Assembly: GCF_001633105.1 (NCBI RefSeq)
Contig: NZ_LUKZ01000019.1
Span: forward strand, 62,249-126,248
Source: Acidovorax sp. GW101-3H11
Lineage (GTDB): Bacteria; Pseudomonadota; Gammaproteobacteria; Burkholderiales; Burkholderiaceae_C
DNA length: 64,000 nucleotides
Direction of reading: 5' to 3'
The number at the start of each line of letters is the position of its first letter. Positions within the stretch are counted from its first letter, which is position 1. Under the pieces are notes generated by a model. That model was not told where the DNA came from, ran no database searches, and saw nothing but the letters and a program-made list of their open reading frames with translations. The position numbers were made by a program, and so were the translations under genes. Positions 56,379 through 64,000 of this stretch are shown here, piece after piece.

Positions 56379-57386
56379 GTGTCTGACCACTGGTTTTTGC
56401 TGATCACACCCGCCGGGGGCTGGCCCTTTTTAGCGGTGTGGCTGGGGGTGCCGCTGCTGGCCTTGGCGGTGGACTGGTGGCTGGGCGAGCCACCTGTGGC
56501 CTGGCACCCCGTGGTCTGGATGGGCCAGGCGCTGCAGTGGTCGGGCGACCGGCTGGCGCCCAGCAGCCCCGTGGCCCGGGATTTCAAGGTTTTTTGGCGC
56601 TCTGCGCTTGTCTGGTGTGCCTTGGTAGCTATCGTTTTGATAGTTTCTGGGCTGGCGCAGCACCTGGTGCTGATGCTGCACGGGTTTCTGGCAGCGGCAT
56701 TGCTGGCATTGCTGCTCAAGCCGCTGCTGGCCTGGCGCATGCTGCACGACGAGGTGCTGGCGGTGGAGGTGGCGCTGGGCCAGTCGCTGCCCGCAGGCCG
56801 CGCGCAGCTTGCGCGCCTGGTGAGCCGCGATGTGAGCAGCCTGAGCGCCGTGCAGGTGCGCGAATCTGCCATCGAGTCGCTGGCCGAGAACCTCAACGAC
56901 TCGGTGGTGGCGCCGCTGTTCTGGTTTGCGCTGCTGGGCCTGCCCGGTGCCGCGTTGTACCGCTTTGCCAACACGGCCGACGCCATGTGGGGCTACCCCG
57001 GCATGCGCGGCGGGCGCTACTGGCAGTGGGCGGGCAAGTGGGCGGCGCGGGCGGACGATGTGCTGTCGTGGCTGCCTGCGCGCATCACGGCCCTGCTGCT
57101 GGTGCTGGGCGCCCAGGGCCTGCCGCTGCGCACCCTGGCGCGCCAGGCGCGCAAGACGCCGTCGCCCAACAGCGGCTGGCCCATGGCGGCCATGGCGCTG
57201 GTGCTGGGCGTGCGCCTGGCCAAGCCGGGGGTGTACACGCTGCACGGCAAGGGGCGCAGGGCAGGGCCGCTGGATACGCGGCGGGCCGCGCGGGTGGGCA
57301 CCCGGGTGGTGGTGGCCCTGGTGCCGGTGGTGGCGGCCATCCAGTTGCTGGTGGCCATGGTTTTATCTGCGTGGATGTCCGCATGA
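56379..57386 (+). CDS. cbiB: Adenosylcobinamide-phosphate synthase CbiB/CobD
   Basis: Inner-membrane enzyme joining aminopropanol phosphate to adenosylcobyric acid. It has 335 residues and several TM helices. Family segments include DWWLGEPPVAWHPVVWMG, ESLAENLNDSVVAPLFW and RFANTADAMWGYPGMRGGRY. Residues about 68-91 (FKVFWRSALVWCALVAIVLI) come from a copy of the dispersed repeat, here filling a TM region. GTG start, six bases after cobO. Confidence 0.94.
   Translation: MSDHWFLLITPAGGWPFLAVWLGVPLLALAVDWWLGEPPVAWHPVVWMGQALQWSGDRLAPSSPVARDFKVFWRSALVWCALVAIVLIVSGLAQHLVLMLHGFLAAALLALLLKPLLAWRMLHDEVLAVEVALGQSLPAGRAQLARLVSRDVSSLSAVQVRESAIESLAENLNDSVVAPLFWFALLGLPGAALYRFANTADAMWGYPGMRGGRYWQWAGKWAARADDVLSWLPARITALLLVLGAQGLPLRTLARQARKTPSPNSGWPMAAMALVLGVRLAKPGVYTLHGKGRRAGPLDTRRAARVGTRVVVALVPVVAAIQLLVAMVLSAWMSA
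56580..56648 (+). repeat. Dispersed AGCTATC-type repeat, copy 9, inside cbiB
   Basis: An in-frame copy: GATTTCAAGGTTTTTTGGCG, CTCTGCGCTTGTCTGG, and TGGTAGCTATCGTTTTGATAG. Confidence 0.65.
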
Positions 57387-58483
57387 CAGAGCATGAAATC
57401 ACGCCCGTGTGGGATTCCATTCACGGCGGCCCCGATGCTGCGGGCGTGCCGCTGTTTGATTTTTCAACCAACAGCAACGCCTGTGGCCCCTGTGCGGAAG
57501 CGCGTGAGGCGGTGCAGGCGGCCGACGCCACGCGGTATCCCGATCCGGCGTACACGGCCTTGCGCGAGCGCCTGGCTGCCTTCCACGGCGTGGCACCCGC
57601 CCGCATCGTGCTGGCGGCCAATGCCAGCGAATTCATCCACCGCATCACCGCGCTGGCGGCGCAGCAGGGTGTGGTGCAGGTGGCCCTGCCTGCGCACAGC
57701 TATGGCGACTATGCCCAGGCCGCACAGGTGCGCGGGCTGGGCTTGGTGCGAGGTGGCGATGCGGCGGCGGGCCTGCAGTGGGCGTGTGAACCTTCCAGCC
57801 CCTTGGGCCTGGCCGACCCGGCGGTGCGGGCCTGGCAGCAGCAGGGTGTGGAGTGTGGTGGTGACGATGCAGCCGGTGTGCTGCGGGTGCTTGACTGCGC
57901 CTATGTGCCCCTGCGCCTGGGCCCTGAGGGCGCGTGGACAGGCACGCCGCCTGCGCAATTGCCATCGGCCTGCTGGCAGCTGTGGACCCCCAACAAGGCC
58001 CTGGGGTTGACCGGTGTGCGTGCCGCCTACGCCATTGCGCCCGCTGGCAGCGAGGAGCTGGTGCGCGCGCTGGTGGCCCTGGCGCCGTCGTGGCCGGTGG
58101 GGGCGCATGGCGTGGCCTTGCTGCAGGCCTGGGTGTTGCCCGTGGTGCAGCAATGGCTGGTGTACAGCCTCTCCACCCTGCGCGAGTGGAAGTCGCGCCA
58201 GCAGGCGCTGTGCTTGGACCTGGGCTGGGCGGTGCACGCGGGCAGCCTGGCCAACTACTTTTGCGCGCAGCCTGTCAGCACGTCGTTGCGGAACGACCTG
58301 GCGGCCTTGCGCGCAGCGGGCATCAAGCTGCGCGATACCACCTCGTTCGGGCTGCCGGGCAGCGTGCGCCTGGGGGTGCTGGCGCCCGCAGCGCAGGATG
58401 CGTTGCGGCAGGCCTGGAGGGCTGTCGCAAGCAGCCGTACCATCGCCGACAGCCATTCAACCGGTTCAAAGGACGCCTTGTGA
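57383..58483 (+). CDS. Threonine-phosphate decarboxylase (CobD/CobC-type aminotransferase fold)
   Basis: A 366-residue PLP enzyme of fold type I, expected to make (R)-1-amino-2-propanol phosphate for the cobalamin nucleotide loop. The PLP Lys lies in WTPNKALGLTGVRAAYA near residue 210. The N-terminus FDFSTNSNACGPC and RYPDPAYTALRERLA match the histidinol-phosphate aminotransferase-like family to which CobD/CobC belong. It overlaps cbiB by four bases. I leave the symbol open because Salmonella cobD and Pseudomonas cobC nomenclature conflict. Confidence 0.88.
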   Translation: MTEHEITPVWDSIHGGPDAAGVPLFDFSTNSNACGPCAEAREAVQAADATRYPDPAYTALRERLAAFHGVAPARIVLAANASEFIHRITALAAQQGVVQVALPAHSYGDYAQAAQVRGLGLVRGGDAAAGLQWACEPSSPLGLADPAVRAWQQQGVECGGDDAAGVLRVLDCAYVPLRLGPEGAWTGTPPAQLPSACWQLWTPNKALGLTGVRAAYAIAPAGSEELVRALVALAPSWPVGAHGVALLQAWVLPVVQQWLVYSLSTLREWKSRQQALCLDLGWAVHAGSLANYFCAQPVSTSLRNDLAALRAAGIKLRDTTSFGLPGSVRLGVLAPAAQDALRQAWRAVASSRTIADSHSTGSKDAL

Positions 58484-59274
58484 GAACCATCACTGTCAAC
58501 CGCTACGTCACGCCGCTGCGCGAAGGCGGCTCCATGCCCGCCATCGTCGAGGGCGACGACCTGGGCACCTACGTGCTCAAGTTCCGGGGCGCAGGGCAGG
58601 GCGTGCGCGCCCTGCTGGCCGAAATGATTGCGGGCGGCATCGCCCGTGCGCTGGGCCTGCCTGTGCCCGAGATCGTGCTGGTGCAACTGGACCCCGCCCT
58701 GGCGCAGACCGAGCCCGACCCCGAGATCCAGGACCTGGTGCGCGCCAGCGGCGGGCTGAACGTGGGGCTGGACTACCTCTCGGGCGCGCTGAATTTCGAC
58801 CCGGCGGTGGATGTGGTGACGGATGACTTCGCCTCGCGCCTCGTGTGGTTTGACGCACTGGTGGGCAATGTGGACCGCACCGCGCGCAACACCAACCTGC
58901 TGATGTGGCACCGCCAGCCCTGGCTCATTGACCATGGTGCGGCGCTGACCTTTCACCATGCGTGGAATGGCGCGGTGGCCCTGCCCGCCAAACCCTTTGC
59001 GCCGATTGCCGACCATGTGCTGCTGGCCCGTGCCACGGCGTTGGCGCAGGTGGATGCCGAGCTGGCCGCACGGCTCACGCCCGAGGTGGTTGCGCACATT
59101 GTTGGCGATGTGCCCGATGAGTTTCTGGCACTGGCCGGTGCCGAGCACACCGAGGGCCCGCTGGCGGCGCCCGCAAGCCACCGCCAGGCTTACGTGGATT
59201 ACTTCTGCGCGCGCCTGGCTGGCCGAGCAACGTGGGTGAATGCCTTGAAGGAGGCTGTCGATGCACGCGCCTGA
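58480..59274 (+). CDS. HipA-like kinase family protein
   Basis: A 264-residue protein with a HipA-type kinase core: DALVGNVDRTARNTNLLM near residues 127-145 fits the catalytic loop, and WLIDHGAALTFHH fits the metal-binding site. It lacks the N-terminal couple domain of true HipA toxins and any HipB antitoxin neighbour. A GTG start overlaps the aminotransferase stop (GTGA), so it is part of the cob operon. It shares 14 bases with the DUF3037 gene that follows; the two are known as a recurrent pair. Substrate unknown. Confidence 0.78.
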   Translation: MRTITVNRYVTPLREGGSMPAIVEGDDLGTYVLKFRGAGQGVRALLAEMIAGGIARALGLPVPEIVLVQLDPALAQTEPDPEIQDLVRASGGLNVGLDYLSGALNFDPAVDVVTDDFASRLVWFDALVGNVDRTARNTNLLMWHRQPWLIDHGAALTFHHAWNGAVALPAKPFAPIADHVLLARATALAQVDAELAARLTPEVVAHIVGDVPDEFLALAGAEHTEGPLAAPASHRQAYVDYFCARLAGRATWVNALKEAVDARA

Positions 59275-59653
59275 GGTCTACGACTACGCCATCGTGCGCG
59301 TGGTGCCGCGCGTGGAGCGCGAGGAGTTCATCAACGCGGGCGTGATCCTGTCGTGCCAGCGCAGCGGTTTTCTGCAGGCCGCCATCGCGCTCGACGAAGC
59401 CCGCCTGCTGGCCATGGACCCGCAGGCCGACATCGACACCGTGCGCCGCCACCTGGCCGCCATCGTCGCCATCTGTGCGGGCGACGATGGCTGTGGCCCG
59501 ATTGCCCGCCTGCCTTACCGCCAGCGCTTTCACTGGCTCACTGCCAAGCGCAGCGCCATCATCCAGACATCCCCCGTGCACACGGGCCGCTGCACCGATG
59601 CGGCAGCGGCGCTTGAACACATCATGGACCGCATGGTTCGCCCTCTGCCTTGA
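59261..59653 (+). CDS. DUF3037 family protein
   Basis: A 130-residue protein starting MHAPEVYDYAIVRVVPRVER, the typical opening of DUF3037, with EEFINAGVILSC and LPYRQRFHWLTAKRSAIIQT. AAGGAGG is placed ideally before the ATG even though that lies inside the HipA-like gene. Function unknown; it is the regular partner of small HipA-like kinases. Its stop overlaps the cobQ start. Confidence 0.83.
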   Translation: MHAPEVYDYAIVRVVPRVEREEFINAGVILSCQRSGFLQAAIALDEARLLAMDPQADIDTVRRHLAAIVAICAGDDGCGPIARLPYRQRFHWLTAKRSAIIQTSPVHTGRCTDAAAALEHIMDRMVRPLP

Positions 59654-61167
59654 CTTCCTCCACCTCTCCCAAACGAGCCCGCTGCGTGATGGTGCTGGGT
59701 ACCACCAGCGGCGCGGGCAAAAGCTGGCTGACCACCGCGCTGTGCCGCTACTACAGCAACCTGGGCCTCAAGGTGGCGCCGTTCAAGGCGCAGAACATGA
59801 GCAACAACGCGCGGGTGGTGGCCAGTGAGACGGGCAGTGGCGAGATCGGCTCTGCCCAGTACTTTCAGGCCCTCGCCGCCCGCGCTGAGCCCGAGGTGCG
59901 CATGAACCCGCTGCTGCTCAAGCCCGAGGCCGACACCCATAGCCAGGTGGTACTGATGGGGCAGGTGAGTGCAGAGCTCACGGCCATGCCCTGGCGCGGC
60001 CGCAGCGAAAAGGTGTGGCCGCAGATAGCGGCTGCGCTCGATGCATTGCGTGCCGAAAACGATGTCGTGGTGATCGAAGGCGCAGGCTCGCCCGCCGAGA
60101 TCAACCTGCACGCCAGCGACATCGTCAACATGCGTGTGGCCCGCCATTCTGAAGCCCGCTGCCTGCTGGTGACCGACATCGACCGGGGTGGCGCGTTTGC
60201 CCACCTGTATGGCACCTGGGCGCTGTTGCCCGAGGATGAGCGCGCACTCATCCACGGCTTTGTGCTCAACAAGTTTCGCGGCGACGCCAGCCTGCTGGCG
60301 CCTGCGCCGCAGATGCTGCAGGAGCTGACCGGTGTGCCCACCGTGGCCACCATCCCCATGCACTGGCGCCATGGCCTGCCCGAAGAAGACGGCGTGTTCG
60401 ATGACCGTACCCTGGTGGCGGGCGCCGTGCACACCACGGTGGCCGTGGTGGCCTACCCGCGCATCAGCAACCTCGACGAGTTCCAGCCGCTGAAGAACGT
60501 GCCCGGCGTGCGCTTGCTGTGGGCGCGCAGCCCGGCGGACCTGGGTGGTTTGAAGCCCACAGACTGGGTGGTGCTGCCCGGCTCCAAGGCCACCGCCGCC
60601 GACCTGGCCTGGCTGCGCGCGCAGGGCCTGGACCAGGCGATTGCCCAGCACGCCGGGCAGGGCGGCACGGTGCTGGGTGTGTGTGGTGGCCTGCAGATGC
60701 TGGGCGAGGCGCTGATCGACACCGCAGGCATCGATGGCAATGCGCCCGGCCTGGGGCTGCTGCCCCTGGTCACCACCTTCGAGGTTGCCAAAACCGTGCA
60801 GCGCACGCAGGCGCAGTTTGGCGCAATGTTGGGCGCGTGGGCGGCGCTGGCTGGCGTGCTCGTCACAGGCTATGAAATCCACCACGGCCAGACGGCCCAG
60901 CACCCGGCCATGGCCGCCAAGGGGGATGTGGCGCGCGAAGTGATCCCGGGCATTGCCTGGCAAAACGCTGCGGGAAATGTGCTGGGCGTGTATCTGCATG
61001 GCCTGCTCGAAGACCCCGCTGTGCTGCAGGCCCTGTTTGGCCGTGGGGGCGCGTCCCCCGTTCCCACGCTCGACGCCGTGTTTGACGGCCTGGCCCGCAT
61101 GGCCGAGGCCAGCTTTTCCCCGGGTGCGCTGCAGGCGCTGATCGCGCCAGATTCCACGGCTGCCTGA
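59650..61167 (+). CDS. cobQ: Adenosylcobyric acid synthase
   Basis: Amidates the b, d, e and g side chains of adenosylcobyrinate a,c-diamide. It has 505 residues: the ATPase domain GTTSGAGKSWLTTALCRYY and KAQNMSNNARV near the N-terminus, and a C-terminal glutamine amidotransferase domain with the nucleophile in VLGVCGGLQMLG near residue 342 and the His in YEIHHGQT. A TTG at 59650 overlapping the DUF3037 stop is the likely start; an internal ATG before MVLGTTSGAGKS would cut the N-terminus too short. Confidence 0.94.
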   Translation: MTSSTSPKRARCVMVLGTTSGAGKSWLTTALCRYYSNLGLKVAPFKAQNMSNNARVVASETGSGEIGSAQYFQALAARAEPEVRMNPLLLKPEADTHSQVVLMGQVSAELTAMPWRGRSEKVWPQIAAALDALRAENDVVVIEGAGSPAEINLHASDIVNMRVARHSEARCLLVTDIDRGGAFAHLYGTWALLPEDERALIHGFVLNKFRGDASLLAPAPQMLQELTGVPTVATIPMHWRHGLPEEDGVFDDRTLVAGAVHTTVAVVAYPRISNLDEFQPLKNVPGVRLLWARSPADLGGLKPTDWVVLPGSKATAADLAWLRAQGLDQAIAQHAGQGGTVLGVCGGLQMLGEALIDTAGIDGNAPGLGLLPLVTTFEVAKTVQRTQAQFGAMLGAWAALAGVLVTGYEIHHGQTAQHPAMAAKGDVAREVIPGIAWQNAAGNVLGVYLHGLLEDPAVLQALFGRGGASPVPTLDAVFDGLARMAEASFSPGALQALIAPDSTAA

Positions 61168-61215
61168 GCGCCTGTCCCTCGTTCCATTTCGTTTTCTGCT
61201 TCTTTTCCTCACACC

Positions 61216-62286
61216 ATGCAATCCCTCGCCGCATTCAACGTCCCCGCCATTGCCGACATCTCCGACGCACCATTGACTGCCCGCCTGCAGCACCTGCTTG
61301 ACAACAAGACCAAGCCGTTGGGGTCGCTGGGTCGGCTGGAGGCGTTGGCCTTGCGCATTGGCCAGGTGCTGGGCACCGAGGCCCCCGCGCTGCTGCTGCC
61401 GCAGATGCTGGTGTGCGCGGGCGACCATGGCTTGGCGGCCAAGGGGGTCTCGGCCTTCCCGAGCGACGTGACCTGGCAGATGGTGGAAAACTTTCTGGCC
61501 GGTGGCGCCGCAGTGAGCGTGCTGGCGCGCCAGCACGGGCTGCAGCTCACGGTGGTGGACTGCGGTGTGGCGCGCCCTATTGCACAGCGCGAGACAGCCC
61601 CCGGTGCGCCGCGCCTGCTGGTGCACAAGGTGGCGCCCGGCACGGCCGATGCATCGGTGGGCCCGGCCATGACGGCGGAGCAGTGTGCCCAGGCCATCGC
61701 CAACGGCATGGAGGTAGTGCGTGGCCTGCCGGGCAATGCATTGCTGCTGGGTGAGATGGGCATTGGCAACACCTCGGTGGCATCGCTGCTGCTGGCGCGG
61801 CTGGCTGGGCTGCCGCTGGCCGAGGTGACAGGCGCTGGCACAGGCCTGGACGCAGCAGGCATCGAGCGCAAACGCGCTGTGCTGCAACAGGCGCTGGATG
61901 CCAATGCCGATGCCGCCACGCCGCTGGCCGCCCTGGCTGCGCTGGGGGGTTACGAGGTGGCGACGCTGGTGGGCGCGGTGCTGCAGGCAGCGGCCGAGCG
62001 CCGTGTGATTGTGGTGGACGGCTTCATCACCAGCGCCGCCGTGCTGGTCGCCAGCCGCCTGCAGCCCGCCGTGTTGCAGCGCTGCGTGTTTGCCCACCGC
62101 TCGGGCGAGCGGGGGCACACCCTGATGCTGGCGCAGATGCAGGCCGAGCCGTTGCTGGACCTGGGCCTGCGGCTGGGCGAGGGCTCGGGTGCCGCGTTGG
62201 CCTGGCCGCTGTTGCAGTCGGCTTGCGCGGTGCTGGCCGAAATGGCGAGCTTTGAGTCCGCCGGGGTGGCCACCCAGACGGCCTGA
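61216..62286 (+). CDS. cobT: Nicotinate-nucleotide-dimethylbenzimidazole phosphoribosyltransferase
   Basis: Activates the lower ligand base (such as dimethylbenzimidazole) to its riboside phosphate for the nucleotide loop. It has 356 residues. The N-terminal NKTKPLGSLGRLEALALRI and the catalytic region GEMGIGNTSVASLLLARL with its Glu, plus AGTGLDAAGIERKRAVL, are highly conserved. It ends the cobalamin locus; the next gene is on the opposite strand. The synthase (cobS/cobV) and phosphatase are not seen in this window. Confidence 0.95.
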   Translation: MQSLAAFNVPAIADISDAPLTARLQHLLDNKTKPLGSLGRLEALALRIGQVLGTEAPALLLPQMLVCAGDHGLAAKGVSAFPSDVTWQMVENFLAGGAAVSVLARQHGLQLTVVDCGVARPIAQRETAPGAPRLLVHKVAPGTADASVGPAMTAEQCAQAIANGMEVVRGLPGNALLLGEMGIGNTSVASLLLARLAGLPLAEVTGAGTGLDAAGIERKRAVLQQALDANADAATPLAALAALGGYEVATLVGAVLQAAAERRVIVVDGFITSAAVLVASRLQPAVLQRCVFAHRSGERGHTLMLAQMQAEPLLDLGLRLGEGSGAALAWPLLQSACAVLAEMASFESAGVATQTA

Positions 62287-62299
62287 CACGGCTTTGCGG

Positions 62300-63496
62300 T
62301 CAATCGCAGGCAACTGTTTGGGCCGAGCCTGCCTGCGCCGCGCGTGGCGCCTGAACGGGCTCCGAGGCCACCACGGTCCGGTTGCGCCCTTCGCGCTTGG
62401 CGCGGTACAGCGCCGCGTCGGCGCGTGAGAGCATCGCGTCCAGCGTGTCGTGGGAGCCGGTCCAGCTGGTCAGCCCGATGCTGACCTGGCAATCCAGCGC
62501 ATGGCCGGTGGCCAGCGTGGCGTGGATGCGTTGGGCCACCACCATGGCGGCATCGGCATCGCTGTCGGGCAGCAATACCAGAAACTCCTCGCCCCCGTAG
62601 CGCCCCAGCCTGTCTGCGCGGCGCAGCACCTGGCGCGTGCATTCGGCAAAATGCACCAGCACCGCATCACCATGCTGATGGCCCCGGGTGTCGTTGACGG
62701 CCTTGAAGTTGTCCAGGTCCACCATCATGATCGACGGACCGTGGCCGTAGCGCTGGGCGCGCTCCAGTTCGTCCTCGCAGCGCGCCAGCAGCGCGCGGCG
62801 GTTCAGCGTGTTGGTCAGGGAGTCGTGCGTGGCCAGGTGTTCCAGCTCGGTGCGCAGGCGATCGGTGGCCATCAGCACCGCACCGATGGAGAGCATGAGC
62901 ACCATGAGCACATAGGCGCCGATGTAGAGGGTCTGGAACAGCGAGGGTTCCATCAGGTCGGAGCCGCCCTTGCCGATCAGGATGGACGTCAGGCGCACGG
63001 CCAGCACCAGCGTGTGCACGGCCAGCACCACCTGCACCAGCCGCACCGGGAAGCTGCGATCGCCCTGGCGCAGCATGAAACGCAGCTGCGCCACATAGAT
63101 GCAGCCCATCAGCACCGTGAAAAAGCCCACCCGCAGCGTGTAGCTGGGAAACCAGTAGGTGAGCACCACAAACACCGTGGTGCTGCCCGCCATGATCCAG
63201 CCCCAGAAGCGCCAGTCAAAGCGGTGCCCCAGAAAGTGGCGTGTGCCCATGTAGTAGATCAGGGCACCCAGCACCAGCAACTGGTTGGCAAGCACCAGAC
63301 CCAGCCAGGACGGGATCACACCCCGCGCACTGAAGAGCACGGTGGACACCAACCACAGAAGCGGGGCAACGGCCCAGGCACCGACGCCCCGGATGGAGGG
63401 CGGGTAGTGGCGCCGCATGAAGAGCAGAACGACGGCCATGATGGCGGACATGAAGCCCGCCATGGCAATCATGGAGCGTGGATCGAGGTTCGTCAT
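62300..63496 (-). CDS. Membrane-bound GGDEF diguanylate cyclase
   Basis: A 398-residue protein with six to seven TM helices in the N-terminal 215 residues and a GGDEF domain (about 220-385). The active-site GGEEF in RYGGEEFLVLLPD and the metal site MMVDLDNFKAVND are intact, so it should make c-di-GMP. No inhibitory RxxD site is obvious. The start MTNLDPRSMIAMAGF at 63496 is picked; the frame runs open to 63826 over a Pro-rich, unlikely N-terminus. It is convergent with cobT. Confidence 0.88.
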   Translation of the reverse strand: MTNLDPRSMIAMAGFMSAIMAVVLLFMRRHYPPSIRGVGAWAVAPLLWLVSTVLFSARGVIPSWLGLVLANQLLVLGALIYYMGTRHFLGHRFDWRFWGWIMAGSTTVFVVLTYWFPSYTLRVGFFTVLMGCIYVAQLRFMLRQGDRSFPVRLVQVVLAVHTLVLAVRLTSILIGKGGSDLMEPSLFQTLYIGAYVLMVLMLSIGAVLMATDRLRTELEHLATHDSLTNTLNRRALLARCEDELERAQRYGHGPSIMMVDLDNFKAVNDTRGHQHGDAVLVHFAECTRQVLRRADRLGRYGGEEFLVLLPDSDADAAMVVAQRIHATLATGHALDCQVSIGLTSWTGSHDTLDAMLSRADAALYRAKREGRNRTVVASEPVQAPRAAQAGSAQTVACD

Positions 63497-63702
63497 CCGT
63501 CGTGCGTGGGTGGGGTGGCGCGCCTGCGTAAGCAATTGTTTCTTATGCCTGGGCCCAGTATAGCCACGCGTTGTGGGTGCCTGGTCTGCAAGGCAAGTGC
63601 CCGCCGCCAGACGCCCGTGCACCATGAAGGCCCCGGGTGCGGGCCGGGGATGGTGCATGGCGTGCGCCCCGCTGGGGCGGTTGCGCACGGCGTTGGTGCA
63701 TT

Positions 63703-63759
63703 TTGTATGCAATGTATTAAAAGCATTGTGTACAAAGTTGGCATGGGCTTTGCATACAC
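63703..63759. promoter_or_regulatory. Three TTGTATACAA-like operator sites
   Basis: TTGTATGCAA (63703-63712), TTGTGTACAA (63726-63735) and TTGCATACAC (63750-63759) are spaced 23-24 bases apart, just before the ABC ATPase start. Such sites are typical for FadR/FCD-subgroup GntR repressors. Confidence 0.5.
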
Positions 63760-63767
63760 CCTGGCCC

Positions 63768-64000
63768 ATGCACGCCACCACTTCTGCGCAGGCTCCCGCC
63801 GCCATCGAAATTGTTGCGCTCACCAAGCGCTATGCCAGCGGCAAACCCGCCGTGGATGCGATCAACCTGCGCATCGCCAGCGGCAGCTACTGCTGCTTGC
63901 TGGGCCCCTCGGGCTGCGGCAAGAGCACCACCTTGCGCATGATTGCCGGGCACGAGTCGGTGACCAGTGGCGACATCCTGCTGGAGAACCGCAACATCAC
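63768..64000 (+). CDS. ABC transporter ATP-binding protein, 3' end outside the window
   Basis: The first 77 or so residues of an ATPase: [20 protein letters not shown], then the Walker A motif [18 protein letters not shown] near residue 48 and the following [12 protein letters not shown]. The [16 protein letters not shown] form is that of the PotA/MalK/FbpC group, which import polyamines, sugars, iron or phosphonates. The remaining two thirds and the permease genes lie beyond the end. Operator-like repeats precede it. Confidence 0.88.
   Translation, partial: MHATTSAQAPAAIEIVALTKRYASGKPAVDAINLRIASGSYCCLLGPSGCGKSTTLRMIAGHESVTSGDILLENRNI

Noticed and set aside
58480-59653. Classical HipBA toxin-antitoxin system
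   Set aside because: No HipB-type HTH gene, and the kinase lacks the HipA N-terminal domain; the partner is DUF3037.

Overview
The window comes from a high-GC betaproteobacterium of the family Comamonadaceae, most like Acidovorax or a close relative. The evidence is the gene content: a Bug-type receptor in a malonate operon, a small Trp-rich TIGR04438-type protein, two dihydroxy-acid dehydratases, a zapA-6S RNA pair, and an FNR-controlled cbb3 oxidase cluster. Short AGCTATC-containing repeats, which I recall from this family, are also scattered through the window. I saw no rRNA, tRNA, CRISPR array, phage or intact insertion sequence. The genus is an inference from memory of related genomes.

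Layout. 0.2-10.4 kb is housekeeping and regulation: fumarase C, a Crp-family regulator, a BaeSR-like two-component system whose kinase frame is broken, a small exported protein, an exported intradiol dioxygenase-like lipoprotein, an RDD/pilin-like fusion, a YqhA-like protein and acetyl-CoA synthetase. 10.7-19.1 kb holds a cytochrome c, two divergent dihydroxy-acid dehydratases, bacterioferritin, Lgt, and an EamA transporter divergent from a LysR regulator. 19.1-20.1 kb is a gene-poor, lower-GC stretch with an OmpA-like remnant and a hairpin plus terminator. 20.1-25.9 kb is a malonate operon: GntR regulator, malonyl-CoA decarboxylase, Bug receptor, enoyl-CoA hydratase-like protein and malonyl-CoA synthetase.

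26.0-37.8 kb is a microaerobic respiration island: universal stress protein, ccoI, ccoS, ccoNOQP, ccoG, ccoH, a small membrane protein, fnr, hemN and a TauE/SafE-like protein. FNR-type TTGAY-N4-RTCAA boxes lie at three promoters. 38.1-41.8 kb carries an HD-GYP protein overlapped by a PAS-GGDEF-EAL protein. 41.9-43.7 kb has a TauE/SafE protein, 6S RNA, zapA and a zapB-like gene.

43.7-62.3 kb is a long, tightly overlapped cobalamin locus led by a B12 riboswitch: btuB, cobB, cobU, btuF-, btuC- and btuD-like genes, an ExbB-like gene, a DUF2149 gene, an exported and membrane-anchored CobN-like giant protein, cobO, cbiB, cobD/cobC-type aminotransferase, a HipA-like kinase with DUF3037, cobQ and cobT. 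No corrin-ring synthesis genes and no cobS synthase lie in the window, so it looks like a salvage and remodelling locus. Its most unusual part is the ExbB-like/ExbD-like/CobN-like trio, which I propose is a proton-driven periplasmic chelatase or dechelatase.

The window ends with a membrane-bound diguanylate cyclase and the start of an ABC transporter ATPase preceded by three TTGTATACAA-like operator sites.
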